Source of the DNA: JADKAV01 sp037046735
Lineage (GTDB): Bacteria > Actinomycetota > Actinomycetes > S36-B12 > UBA10799
Length of the DNA stretch: 64,000 bases
Assembly (NCBI GenBank): GCA_037046735.1
Contig: JBAOHC010000027.1
Coordinates: 124,001 to 188,000 of the forward strand
Direction: 5' to 3'
Below the pieces are notes generated by a model. The model saw only the letters and a program-made list of their open reading frames with translations. It did no database searches and was not told the DNA's origin. The position numbers were made by a program, and so were the translations under genes. This document shows positions 1 through 8,473 of the stretch, one piece after another (positions within the stretch are counted from its first letter, which is position 1; every line of letters begins with the position of its first letter).

Positions 1-266
1 ACGGGGTAGGTTGCTATGGGTTCGAACGCCGGAGGGCCGGACGGCTCGCCGGTGCGCAGGTCGAAACGGGAGCCGTGCAGCCAGCACTCGATCTCGCAGC
101 CGGAGACCTCGCCTTCGGACAGGGACACCTCGGCGTGGGAACAGTGGTCGTCGATCGCGAACACCTCGTCACCGACGCGCACGACGGCCAGCGGTATGCC
201 AGCCACGATGATGCGCCGCGGCTGGCGATCACGTAGTTCGCCGAGCCGCACAGAGACGTCGGCCAT
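1..266 (-). CDS. Rieske-type [2Fe-2S] ferredoxin of the SUF operon (C-terminus cut by window edge)
   Basis: The first 88 codons of a small non-haem-iron-oxygenase-type ferredoxin are present, starting at ATG 266 and running off the left edge. The frame carries both Rieske ligand pairs, CSHAEVSLSEGEV (Cys-x-His) and CWLHGSRFDLRTGEP (Cys-x2-His), which bind a [2Fe-2S] cluster. Family members are about 100-110 residues, so only a short tail is missing. The ATG overlaps the sufD stop (ATGA), so translation is coupled. In actinobacterial SUF operons a Rieske ferredoxin commonly follows sufD and precedes sufC. It probably supplies electrons to, or carries clusters for, Fe-S assembly, but its exact role is not shown by sequence. 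Confidence 0.85.
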   Translation of the reverse strand, partial: MADVSVRLGELRDRQPRRIIVAGIPLAVVRVGDEVFAIDDHCSHAEVSLSEGEVSGCEIECWLHGSRFDLRTGEPSGPPAFEPIATYP

Positions 267-1384
267 CAGGTCTCCAGATCCTCGTAGCCGAGTTCCGCCT
301 CCACAGCTCGCATGAGTTCGCTGCGAATCATCGGGACCCCGATGCTGTCCAAGACGTCCGCGAAGAAGCCCAGTACCACCAACCGGCGGGCCTGCTCCTC
401 GGTGATACCCCGCGACATCAGGTAGAACAACTGCTCCTCGTCGAACCGGCCGGTCGCGCTGGCGTGCCCGGCGCTGATGACGTCACCAGTGAGGATCTCC
501 AAGTTGGGGATCGAGTCCGCGCGGGGGCCGTCGTCGAGCAGCAGGTTGCGGTTGATCTCATAGGTCTGGGTGCCGATCGCGCTGGGCTGGATGAGGACGT
601 CGCCAACCCACACGCTGCGCGCCCCATGCCCTTGCAGGGCACCCTTGAACACCACATTGCTCGCGCAGTGCGGCTCACGGTGATCGACGAAGGATCGGTG
701 TTCGAAGCGTTGGCCGGACCCCGCGAAGTACAGGCCTCGCGCGTCGACGCGTCCGCCGGGACCCGCGTAATCGATGGTCTGGACCAGCCGGACCGCCTCG
801 CCACCCAGCGTCACGATCACCGTACGCAGGCTCGCATCCCGGCCGACCCGGGTCGCGAAGTGTCCCGCGTGGACCGCATCGGCGTCCCAGTTCTGCACTA
901 GGACCAGTTCCAGTGATCCGCCATCCTGCACCACGGCCGATACGTTGCCGCCGTAGATGGCGCTGCCACTGTGCTTGACGACGACCGTGGCCCGGGCATC
1001 GCGGCCGACCTCGATGAGGGTCTGTCCCCACACGACCTCGCGGCTGCTGCCGGTGAGATCCAGGATGATCGGCTCGGGGTGCGTGGCACCGGCCGGTACT
1101 TCGAGCAGCCAGGACCGTTGGGTGTGTTTGGCCGCCAGTGCGGAGATCCGGTCGACGGGTGCGCTCGCGACCCTGGCCCGAGCCTCCTCGGAACTGATCT
1201 CGCGCAAAACGGCCCCGTCGGACAACACCGTGGACAACGACAGCCGACCATGGGACCCGGCGTCCTCGAAGAGCGGCTTGAGGGCGGCGCGCGGCGCGAA
1301 CCGCCACACCTCCTCGCGGCCGGTCGGGACCGGGAAGTCGGCCACGTCGTGGGAACGTCGGCTGGTCATGGACAACTGCGCCAT
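266..1384 (-). CDS. sufD: Fe-S cluster assembly protein SufD
   Basis: This 372-residue cytosolic protein is a SufB/SufD-family scaffold subunit that forms the SufBC2D complex for building Fe-S clusters. The C-terminal half has the right-handed beta-helix sequence typical of the family and the ending seen in SufB/D paralogues, DEEQLFYLMSRGITEEQAR. The N-terminus is variable. SufD carries far fewer cysteines than SufB, as expected of the non-scaffolding partner. The start ATG overlaps the sufB stop by ATGA and the stop overlaps the next start. It belongs to the sufR-sufB-sufD-ferredoxin transcription unit and should share SufR control. Confidence 0.95.
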   Translation of the reverse strand: MAQLSMTSRRSHDVADFPVPTGREEVWRFAPRAALKPLFEDAGSHGRLSLSTVLSDGAVLREISSEEARARVASAPVDRISALAAKHTQRSWLLEVPAGATHPEPIILDLTGSSREVVWGQTLIEVGRDARATVVVKHSGSAIYGGNVSAVVQDGGSLELVLVQNWDADAVHAGHFATRVGRDASLRTVIVTLGGEAVRLVQTIDYAGPGGRVDARGLYFAGSGQRFEHRSFVDHREPHCASNVVFKGALQGHGARSVWVGDVLIQPSAIGTQTYEINRNLLLDDGPRADSIPNLEILTGDVISAGHASATGRFDEEQLFYLMSRGITEEQARRLVVLGFFADVLDSIGVPMIRSELMRAVEAELGYEDLET

Positions 1385-2790
1385 CAGCCGACCGCTCCTT
1401 CCATCTGCATTTCGATCAGCCGGTTCAACTCCAACGCGTACTCCATGGGAAGTTCGCGGGCGATCGGCTCGATGAACCCGCGCACGATCATGGCCATCGC
1501 CTCGTCCTCGGTGAGACCACGCGACATCAGGTAGAACAGTTGGTCCTCGCCGATCTTGCTGACCGTGGCCTCGTGTCCCATGGCGACGTCATCCTCGCGG
1601 ATGTCGTTGTAGGGGTAGGTGTCGGAGCGGCTGATGTCATCGACGAGCAGCGCATCACACTTCACCGTGGACCTCGACCCCTTGGCACCGGGGTTCACTT
1701 GGATCAGACCGCGGTAAGAGGTCCGGCCGCCGCCTCGCGCCACCGACTTGCTGACGATGGTCGAGGAGGTGTTGGGGGCGGCGTGCACCATCTTCGCGCC
1801 TGCGTCCTGATGCTGGTCCTCGCCGGCGAAGGCCACCGACAAGGTCTCCCCCTTGGCGTGCTCGCCCATCAACCAGACGGCCGGGTACTTCATGGTGATC
1901 TTCGACCCGAGATTGCCGTCGATCCACTCCATGGTGGCCCCGGCCTCGGCGATCGCACGTTTGGTGACCAGGTTGTAGACGTTGGTCGACCAGTTCTGGA
2001 TGGTCGTGTAGCGGCAGCGGGCATCCTTCTTCACGATGATCTCGACCACGGCGGAGTGCAGGGAGTCCGTGCTGTAGATCGGCGCGGTGCAGCCCTCGAC
2101 GTAGTGCACGTACGCGCCCTCGTCGACGATGATCAGGGTGCGCTCGAACTGGCCCATGTTCTCGGTGTTGATCCGGAAGTAGGCCTGCAGCGGAATCTCG
2201 ACGTGCACGCCCTTCGGGACGTAGATGAACGAGCCGCCGGACCACACTGCCGTGTTGAGCGCCGAGAATTTGTTGTCCCCCGTGGGAATCACCGACGCGA
2301 AGTGCTCGCGGAAGAGGTCCTCATGCTCCTTGAGTCCCGTGTCGGTGTCCAAGAAGATGACGCCCTGCTCTTCGAGATCCTCCCGAATCTTGTGGTAGAC
2401 CACCTCCGATTCGTATTGCGCCGCCACCCCAGCGATCAACCGCTGCTTCTCCGCCTCGGGGATGCCGAGCCGGTCGTAGGTGTTCTTGATGTCACTGGGC
2501 AGCTCATCCCAGGAGGTGGCCTGCTTCTCCGTGGAGCGCACGAAGTACTTGATGTTGTCGAAGTCGATCGTGCTCAGATCCGCACCCCAGGTCGGCATCG
2601 GCTTCTTCTCGAACAGGCGCAGACCCTTCAGCCGCATCTCGAGCATCCATTCGGGCTCGTTCTTCAGCGCGGAGATCTCCCGGACCACAGCCTCGCTGAG
2701 GCCACGCTTGGCCACGGCGCCGGCGTCGTCGGAGTCCGCCCAGCCGTACTCGTAGCGGCCAAGATCGGCCAACTGGTCCACATCGCTCAT
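1384..2790 (-). CDS. sufB: Fe-S cluster assembly protein SufB
   Basis: The 468-residue SufB is the scaffold on which the SufBC2D complex assembles nascent Fe-S clusters. It is recognised by the long conserved core including FIYVPKGVHVEIPLQAYFRI, the cysteine segment VEGCTAPIYS and the family ending GEDQLFYLMSRGLTEDEAMA. Length is normal and uninterrupted: there is no intein, unlike many mycobacterial SufB proteins. The ATG at 2790 overlaps the sufR stop (ATGA), so it is translated by coupling from the regulator gene and regulated with it. It is the most conserved member of the operon. Confidence 0.97.
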   Translation of the reverse strand: MSDVDQLADLGRYEYGWADSDDAGAVAKRGLSEAVVREISALKNEPEWMLEMRLKGLRLFEKKPMPTWGADLSTIDFDNIKYFVRSTEKQATSWDELPSDIKNTYDRLGIPEAEKQRLIAGVAAQYESEVVYHKIREDLEEQGVIFLDTDTGLKEHEDLFREHFASVIPTGDNKFSALNTAVWSGGSFIYVPKGVHVEIPLQAYFRINTENMGQFERTLIIVDEGAYVHYVEGCTAPIYSTDSLHSAVVEIIVKKDARCRYTTIQNWSTNVYNLVTKRAIAEAGATMEWIDGNLGSKITMKYPAVWLMGEHAKGETLSVAFAGEDQHQDAGAKMVHAAPNTSSTIVSKSVARGGGRTSYRGLIQVNPGAKGSRSTVKCDALLVDDISRSDTYPYNDIREDDVAMGHEATVSKIGEDQLFYLMSRGLTEDEAMAMIVRGFIEPIARELPMEYALELNRLIEMQMEGAVG

Positions 2791-3455
2791 GAAGAGATCC
2801 TTTCGGTGGCATGTGTCGGAGAAACCAGACAGGTGCAGACCCCGTCGCCGTGGGCGATCGTGGCCAGCCGTGTCACATTCGTGTCGAGCAACCGCGCGAA
2901 GGCCGCCGCCTCCGCGTCACACAGTTGCGGGAACTCATTGGCGGCCTGGGCCACCGGGCAGTTGTGCTGGCACACCTGCAAGACCGCGGCCGGACCCTCT
3001 TCGACGGTGGCGGCGTACCCGTCGGCGGTGAGCAACTCAGCGAGCCGGACGGCCCGCTCGTGGGGATCGTGGATTTCGTCGAGTTCGAGGCGGTACCGAT
3101 GTTCGAGTTCCGCCGCCCGCCGATTGGCGAAGTCCGCCAGTGCCTGCGGATCCATCTGACCCATGAAGCGCAGGGCGCTGACGGCCAGATCGTCGTAGGC
3201 CTGCTCAAAGCGGCTGCGGCCGGCATCGGTCAGGGCGTAGATCCTCGCTGGCCGGCCGCGACGAGGGCCCGGCATCGGGCCGAAGGGGGGCCGGTCGCCA
3301 GCAACCACATCGCCGCTGTCCGCAAGGGCGTCGAGGTGCTTGCGTACCCCGGCGGCTGTGATCCCCAACCTGGCCGAGAGCTCGGCGGCGGTCGCAGGAC
3401 CGGCCGCGAGCAGACTGCTCACGACACGTTCCCTGCCACCACCGGAACTTTTCAC
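2787..3455 (-). CDS. sufR: SUF operon transcriptional regulator SufR (winged-helix, Fe-S sensing)
   Basis: This 222-residue DNA-binding regulator has an N-terminal winged helix (about residues 10-70; LLAAGPATAAELSARLGI is the helix-turn-helix start, with a PRRGRPAR wing) and a cysteine-rich C-terminal half: CQHNC, then QLC, then CTC. These are suitable ligands for the [4Fe-4S] cluster known in SufR proteins. It leads the suf operon, so it should sense cluster supply and repress suf, including itself. The open frame extends far upstream, but homology begins at the GTG at 3455 (KSSGGGRERVV). That start is supported by a plausible -10 (AACAAT, 3462-3467) placed for a leaderless mRNA and by an inverted repeat over the start. 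Confidence 0.9.
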   Translation of the reverse strand: MKSSGGGRERVVSSLLAAGPATAAELSARLGITAAGVRKHLDALADSGDVVAGDRPPFGPMPGPRRGRPARIYALTDAGRSRFEQAYDDLAVSALRFMGQMDPQALADFANRRAAELEHRYRLELDEIHDPHERAVRLAELLTADGYAATVEEGPAAVLQVCQHNCPVAQAANEFPQLCDAEAAAFARLLDTNVTRLATIAHGDGVCTCLVSPTHATERISS

Positions 3456-3468
3456 AACTCTATTGTTG
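3455..3468 (-). promoter_or_regulatory. Candidate SufR operator CAAC-N6-GTTG over the sufR -10 and start codon
   Basis: On the minus strand the bases read CAAC AATAGA GTTG, a perfect 4+4 inverted repeat with a 6-base centre. The last G is the first base of the GTG start, and the left arm overlaps the -10-like AACAAT (3462-3467). A TTGCAG hexamer lies 16 bases further upstream as a possible -35. CAAC-N6-GTTG is, as I recall, the operator described for cyanobacterial SufR. Its position predicts direct autorepression by blocking RNA polymerase. Confidence 0.6.
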
Positions 3469-3542
3469 CGTAATTCTCGAGATCTGCAAACAACCGGGGT
3501 CCTCACCTTGCGGATGGTGCCGACCTGACGGACGGTGGAAGC

Positions 3543-4001
3543 ATGGCTCACTACCGCACTACCGTGACATCGGCCGCGAGCGCCGACGACGTGTTCACGT
3601 ATCTGGCTGACTTCGCCACCGTCGCCGAGTGGGATCCCGGCGTGCGGGAGGCATGGCTGGTATCCGGTGACGCCGCCGAGGTCGGCGCCGTATACCGCGT
3701 GGTCACCTCGACCTTGGGCCTCACGCTGGCCCTGGATTACCGGATTCTTGAGTCGGTGCCTCCGGTGGCAGGGCGCCCCGGCCGGGTGGTCCTGCAGGCC
3801 GATACCCGTGACTTCCGCTCGTATGACGTGATTCTGGTCGAGCCGACCGCCACGGGATGTGCGCTGACCTACGACGCTGACCTGGCCCTCAAGGGCGTTC
3901 GCCGCCCGTTCGACCCCTTCCTGCGCGTGGCCTTCCAGGTCATCGGTGGCCGCGCCCGGGCCGGTCTGGAATCTGCGGTGCAGATGCGGCAACCCGCGTG
4001 A
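3543..4001 (+). CDS. SRPBCC-family protein (polyketide cyclase/START-like fold)
   Basis: This 152-residue cytosolic protein matches the SRPBCC helix-grip fold: an N-terminal strand (AHYRTTVTSAASADDVFTYLADF), a WDPGVREAW segment and a long C-terminal helix. Such proteins bind hydrophobic ligands in a central cavity, and no catalytic residue can be assigned. The start ATG has an upstream purine stretch (GGTGGAAGC). The stop overlaps the next start (GTGA), so it is translated with the SDR gene, suggesting that the two act on a common lipid-like or aromatic substrate. It is divergent from sufR. The family is clear; the ligand is unknown. Confidence 0.8.
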   Translation: MAHYRTTVTSAASADDVFTYLADFATVAEWDPGVREAWLVSGDAAEVGAVYRVVTSTLGLTLALDYRILESVPPVAGRPGRVVLQADTRDFRSYDVILVEPTATGCALTYDADLALKGVRRPFDPFLRVAFQVIGGRARAGLESAVQMRQPA

Positions 4002-4918
4002 AGGGCATGGTTGACGGTCTGCTGGAAGTCAGCGTCGTGGGTAGCTTCAGCCGCCTCGGCTACGAGACGCGCTCGCGCATGCAGCCCTGGGACACCCACT
4101 ACCGGTTGGCCGGCAACCGCATGCTGATCACGGGTGGCACAACCGGTCTGGGCTATGCCGCTGCCCGCGAGGCGGTCGCAGCAGGAGCGGTCGTGGCCAT
4201 CACAGGGCGCGACCCCGGACGCACTGCCGCGGCAGCCGCACGAATCGGGGCAGTGCCCCTGGCCGCGGATGCCGCCGATCTCGATGCCATGGCGGGCCTC
4301 ATCGACCGGGCCTCGAGCGAATTGGGTGGACTGGACACCCTGGTCAACAATGCGGGAGCCCTCGATGCGGACTACACGCTGTCGCCGCAGGGGTTCGAGA
4401 CCACGTATGCGGTGCACGTGCTGGCGCCATTCCTGCTGACGGCCCTGGCCCGCGAACGGGTGCAGACGGTGATCGCGGTGTCCTCAGGAGGCATGTACTC
4501 CCAGCGACTGGATTCCGCGGTGGTCGAGATGACCGCCGAGGACTATGACGGGGTCACGGCTTACGCCCGCGCGAAACGGGCGCAAGTGGCGCTGACATCC
4601 GAATGGGCCAGACGCCACCCGGGCAGGCCCACGTTCGCGGCCATGCACCCGGGTTGGGCGGACACCCCTGGGGTGCAGCGCTCCCTGCCGACGTTCCGGC
4701 GGGTGACCGGGCCGATCCTGCGCACGCCGGAGCAGGGCTGCGACACCATGCTGTGGCTGGCCGGGCACGCGGTGCCCAGCGGTCTGTTCTGGTTGGATCG
4801 CGCCCCGCGCAGCACCGTACGACTGCCCTGGCTGCGATACGGACAGGACGAGATGGCCACGTGCTTCGACATGGTCGCCGAGCAAGTGAGGCCGTGGCTG
4901 GGCGCAGCCACGCTCTGA
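3998..4918 (+). CDS. Short-chain dehydrogenase/reductase, DHRS12-like
   Basis: This 306-residue SDR has a Rossmann nucleotide-binding motif (TGGTTGLGYA, about residues 47-56), the structural NNAG motif and a catalytic Ser plus YARAK. The N-terminal extension before the Rossmann fold (LLEVSVVGSFSRLGYETRSR) resembles the leader of DHRS12-type SDRs, which supports the upstream start at GTG 3998 rather than the internal ATG codons. GTG 3998 overlaps the SRPBCC stop by four bases, implying coupling. It should be an NAD(P)-dependent oxidoreductase with an unknown, probably lipophilic, substrate. In mycobacteria the space between sufR and the ABC genes holds mptB; here this pair occupies it. Confidence 0.82.
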   Translation: MKGMVDGLLEVSVVGSFSRLGYETRSRMQPWDTHYRLAGNRMLITGGTTGLGYAAAREAVAAGAVVAITGRDPGRTAAAAARIGAVPLAADAADLDAMAGLIDRASSELGGLDTLVNNAGALDADYTLSPQGFETTYAVHVLAPFLLTALARERVQTVIAVSSGGMYSQRLDSAVVEMTAEDYDGVTAYARAKRAQVALTSEWARRHPGRPTFAAMHPGWADTPGVQRSLPTFRRVTGPILRTPEQGCDTMLWLAGHAVPSGLFWLDRAPRSTVRLPWLRYGQDEMATCFDMVAEQVRPWLGAATL

Positions 4919-4943
4919 CGTCGGGGTCGGCGATGGCCGCGCC

Positions 4944-4949
4944 TACGAT
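4944..4949 (+). promoter_or_regulatory. -10 element (TACGAT) of leaderless ABC transporter mRNA
   Basis: TACGAT fits the actinobacterial -10 (TANNNT) and ends 7 bases before GTG 4957, so transcription should begin at or next to the start codon. No Shine-Dalgarno sequence lies between. Confidence 0.55.
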
Positions 4950-4956
4950 GGGCACT

Positions 4957-5843
<887 letters not shown>

Positions 5844-5850
<7 letters not shown>

Positions 5851-6593
5851 CTCTCGACCTGAGCCAGGGCACGGTGGCGGCATCAGCGGGCCGGCGGGTC
5901 TGGTCGCAGGCCCTGTTCGACACCCGCAACGCCCTGCGCAACGGGGAGAACCTGCTTCTCACGTTGGTCATACCTGTGGCTGTGCTGGTGCTCGTGCTGA
6001 AGACGCCGTTGGGCGGCGATCGCAGTCCTGCCGACGCGCTCATCGCGGCACTGAGCCTCGCGGTGCTGGCCACCGCATTCACCTCGCAGGCCATCGGGAC
6101 CGGATTCGATCGCCGCTACGGCGTCCTGCGCATGCTGGGCCTCTCGCCACTGGGTGTGCGAGGCCTGCTGGCCGCCCGGGCGATGGTGAGCTTGTTGATC
6201 ATCGGTGGCCAGTTGGTCCTGCTGCTGGGGCTCACCCTTGCCCTGACAGGTTGGTTTCCCACAGATGCCGCGGCGATCGCGCAGGCCGTCCTGACGATCC
6301 TGCTCGGGGTGTGGGGCTACACCGCGTGGGCCGTGCTGATCGCGGGCGGTTTGCGGGCCGAAGCCACGCTGGCAGTGGCCAACGCGGTGTTCCTGGCGCT
6401 CATGTTCGGCGGTGGCCTGGCGATCCCCCTCGACGCACTGCCCTGGCAGGGGGTGGCTCAGTGGTTGCCGACCGGGGCCATGGTGCAGGCGTTGTCCACC
6501 TCGCCAGTGGCCTGGCTGCCGCTGGCCGTGCTGGCCGGCTGGGCTGTGGTGGGCACGGGGTTGGCCACTCGCTTCTTCCGCTGGGAGGTCTGA
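5844..6593 (+). CDS. ABC-2 type exporter, permease subunit
   Basis: This 249-residue integral membrane protein has about six hydrophobic segments (for example LLLTLVIPVAVLVLVL and LLIIGGQLVLLLGLTLAL), as expected for ABC2_membrane permeases. A conserved-looking charged loop (GTGFDRRYGVLRMLGLSPL) lies between TM2 and TM3. It starts inside the ATPase gene and should assemble with it as a 2+2 exporter in the cytoplasmic membrane. A short GC-rich hairpin follows its stop and separates it from ctaA. No substrate-specifying feature is visible. Confidence 0.88.
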
Positions 6594-6610
6594 CCCGCCC
6601 CACGGCGGGT
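6593..6610 (+). terminator. GC-rich hairpin after ABC permease
   Basis: ACCCGCC - CCAC - GGCGGGT forms a perfect 7-bp stem with a 4-base loop immediately after the permease stop. There is no U tract, so it may only attenuate transcription or be an L-shaped actinobacterial terminator. Confidence 0.45.
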
Positions 6611-6624
6611 ACAAATCGTGCGCG

Positions 6625-6630
6625 TAGGCT
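6625..6630 (+). promoter_or_regulatory. -10 element (TAGGCT) of leaderless ctaA mRNA
   Basis: TAGGCT is followed by CAGAGC and then GTG 6637, which is exact leaderless spacing. It lies just beyond the upstream hairpin, so ctaA is probably transcribed independently of the ABC genes. Confidence 0.6.
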
Positions 6631-6636
6631 CAGAGC

Positions 6637-7602
6637 GTGGCAGTTGACACAGCACCGGAGGCGGTGGGTGTGCCCGTTACCGCACCCGCCCCGCGCTGGT
6701 TACGCAGAATCTTCTGGGCAAACCTGATCGCTCAGATCGGCATCGTCATCACCGGCGGCATCGTGCGGGTGACCGGCTCCGGCCTGGGCTGTCCCACCTG
6801 GCCAGAGTGCGTGGATGGCTCCATCACACCAACCGCCAGCCAGACCGAAGGCGTGCACAAGCTCGTCGAGTTCGGCAACCGTACCCTGACCGGTGTCCTG
6901 ATGATTCTGGCTGTGGCGGCCATCATCGGCGTCTTGGTCTGGCGTCGTCGCAGCGGTGTGCGCCGGCCGTGGGTGTTCACGTTGGCCGCGGTTCCGCTGG
7001 TGGGCACCCTCGCCCAAGCAGTCCTCGGCGGCGTCACAGTGCTTGTCGACCTGCACCCGCTGGCAGTGGCCAGCCATCTGCTGCTGTCCATGGCCGTCAT
7101 CGCGGCCTGTGTCGCCCTGGTCGAATTCGCGAGCGAGTCCGCTGACCCGCCGGGAACCGCGCTGACCCGGCCAACGACCCGCTACGTGGGTAACGGGCTG
7201 ATCGCCATCACCAGCCTGGTCATCGTCATGGGAACCGTGGTGACCGGGGCGGGGCCCCACGCTGGGGATTCCCGCACACAACGTCTGGACATCGATCCAC
7301 GCCTGGTGAGTTGGCTGCATGCCGATGTCGTGCTGTTGTTCATCGGTCTGCTGATCGGAATGTTGGCCCTTCTGTACGTCGACCATTCGTCTGCCGTGGC
7401 ACGGCGGCGAGCGTGGTGGGTCGTCGCCTTCGCCCTGCTGCAGGCCAGCATCGGCTACGTCCAGTACTTCACGGGTCTGCCCTGGGTGTTGGTCACCCTG
7501 CATCTGCTGGGGGCCTGCCTGGTCTGGGTGGGGGTCTGGCGTCTGCGCTTCAGTCTTACGCAACGAGCCGCGGCGCACACCCCGGCCAGGTCGGGACAGT
7601 AG
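6637..7602 (+). CDS. ctaA: Haem A synthase CtaA (COX15/CtaA family)
   Basis: This 321-residue protein with about eight transmembrane segments oxidises the C8 methyl of haem O to make haem A for cytochrome c oxidase. Visible family features are the RVTGSGLGCPTWPEC stretch in the first extracytoplasmic loop (paired cysteines), a His in helix 2 (HKLVEFGNRTLTG), a His in HPLAVASHLLLS, and the second-half equivalents SWLHADVV and LHLLGACL. The start is GTG 6637, set by the leaderless -10. CtaB, which makes its substrate haem O, is encoded convergently about 0.9 kb away beyond an ATP-grasp gene. Confidence 0.93.
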   Translation: MAVDTAPEAVGVPVTAPAPRWLRRIFWANLIAQIGIVITGGIVRVTGSGLGCPTWPECVDGSITPTASQTEGVHKLVEFGNRTLTGVLMILAVAAIIGVLVWRRRSGVRRPWVFTLAAVPLVGTLAQAVLGGVTVLVDLHPLAVASHLLLSMAVIAACVALVEFASESADPPGTALTRPTTRYVGNGLIAITSLVIVMGTVVTGAGPHAGDSRTQRLDIDPRLVSWLHADVVLLFIGLLIGMLALLYVDHSSAVARRRAWWVVAFALLQASIGYVQYFTGLPWVLVTLHLLGACLVWVGVWRLRFSLTQRAAAHTPARSGQ

Positions 7603-7624
7603 AAGCCGGGCGCACGTCGGACTG

Positions 7625-8473
7625 CTAGGTGTCTGTCGCGCTCAGCGCCGCCCTGACCGCCCGCGCGAATCGGGCGGGTGCTGCAGGCGCGGTCTCCAGG
7701 AACAAACGGGGCTCGGTGGCCTCGAACTCCATGACCAACCACTGATCCCCGTCCGGGATGAAGTCGACTCGGGCGTATAGCAGGGGGTCTTCACAGGTGT
7801 AGGCCAGCACCTCGCGCACCGTCTCGCCGACACCGGTAGGCACGTCGACTGCGGCCACCTCGATCGCCTCGGTGCCGACCCGGGTAACAGCGTGTGAGAC
7901 AGCGCCACCGAGCACGACCACCGACAGTTCCGCAGCCCGCTCCACGACCGAGAGGTATGGCTGGATGAGCGCGACCAACCCGCGAGTGGCCAGCGCTGCG
8001 GCTACTGCGGCGGCCTCCTGCGCCGTATCCAAGGGCACCGCCCGAAAGACGCCGTCGCCGATATTCGGCTTCACCACAAATCGGTCCCAACCCGTGGCCG
8101 CCAGACTGTGTTCGCAGGACGCTGGGTCGTCACCGGGCTCAAACCACACGGTCGGGATCGTGGGAATTCCCCGCAGCGCGAACTGGCGCAGATAGGTCTT
8201 GTCCGTGTTCTTGGCCAGGCATCGCACCGGGTTGGCCAGCGTGGTCACCTCCTCGACCCCCCGCGCCCACTTGAGGAACTCCGGGCGCCGCCCCGAGTAG
8301 TCCCACGTGGATCGCACAATGACCAGATCGAAGTCAGCCCAGTCGACTGCCGCGTCATCCCAGACCACGGCCTGCGCTTCCAGGTGGCTCTCGCGCAGCG
8401 CTGCCAGCGCCAGCGGGAGATCCGGATCGGGGAGGCTACCCCGATAGGTCACGTAGGCGACGCGTGGAAACAT
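7625..8473 (-). CDS. ATP-grasp domain protein of unknown substrate
   Basis: This 282-residue enzyme has an ATP-grasp fold: an N-terminal Rossmann-like part (RVAYVTYRGS; VIVRSTWDYSGRR), a central ATP-binding region (DRFVVKPNIGDG) and a C-terminal metal-binding segment (RVDFIPDGDQWLVMEFEATEP, with Glu-Glu ligands). It resembles the RimK/glutathione-synthetase-like ATP-grasp enzymes that ligate a carboxylate to an amine or thiol. The ATG overlaps the ctaB stop (ATGA), so it is co-translated with haem O synthase, although no haem-related role is known. The start choice is firm because upstream sequence belongs to ctaB. The substrate cannot be read from sequence. Confidence 0.8.
   Translation of the reverse strand: MFPRVAYVTYRGSLPDPDLPLALAALRESHLEAQAVVWDDAAVDWADFDLVIVRSTWDYSGRRPEFLKWARGVEEVTTLANPVRCLAKNTDKTYLRQFALRGIPTIPTVWFEPGDDPASCEHSLAATGWDRFVVKPNIGDGVFRAVPLDTAQEAAAVAAALATRGLVALIQPYLSVVERAAELSVVVLGGAVSHAVTRVGTEAIEVAAVDVPTGVGETVREVLAYTCEDPLLYARVDFIPDGDQWLVMEFEATEPRLFLETAPAAPARFARAVRAALSATDT

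Noticed and set aside
1540..3159. A 539-codon plus-strand frame
   Set aside because: It mirrors sufB and sufR, which are unambiguous on the other strand.
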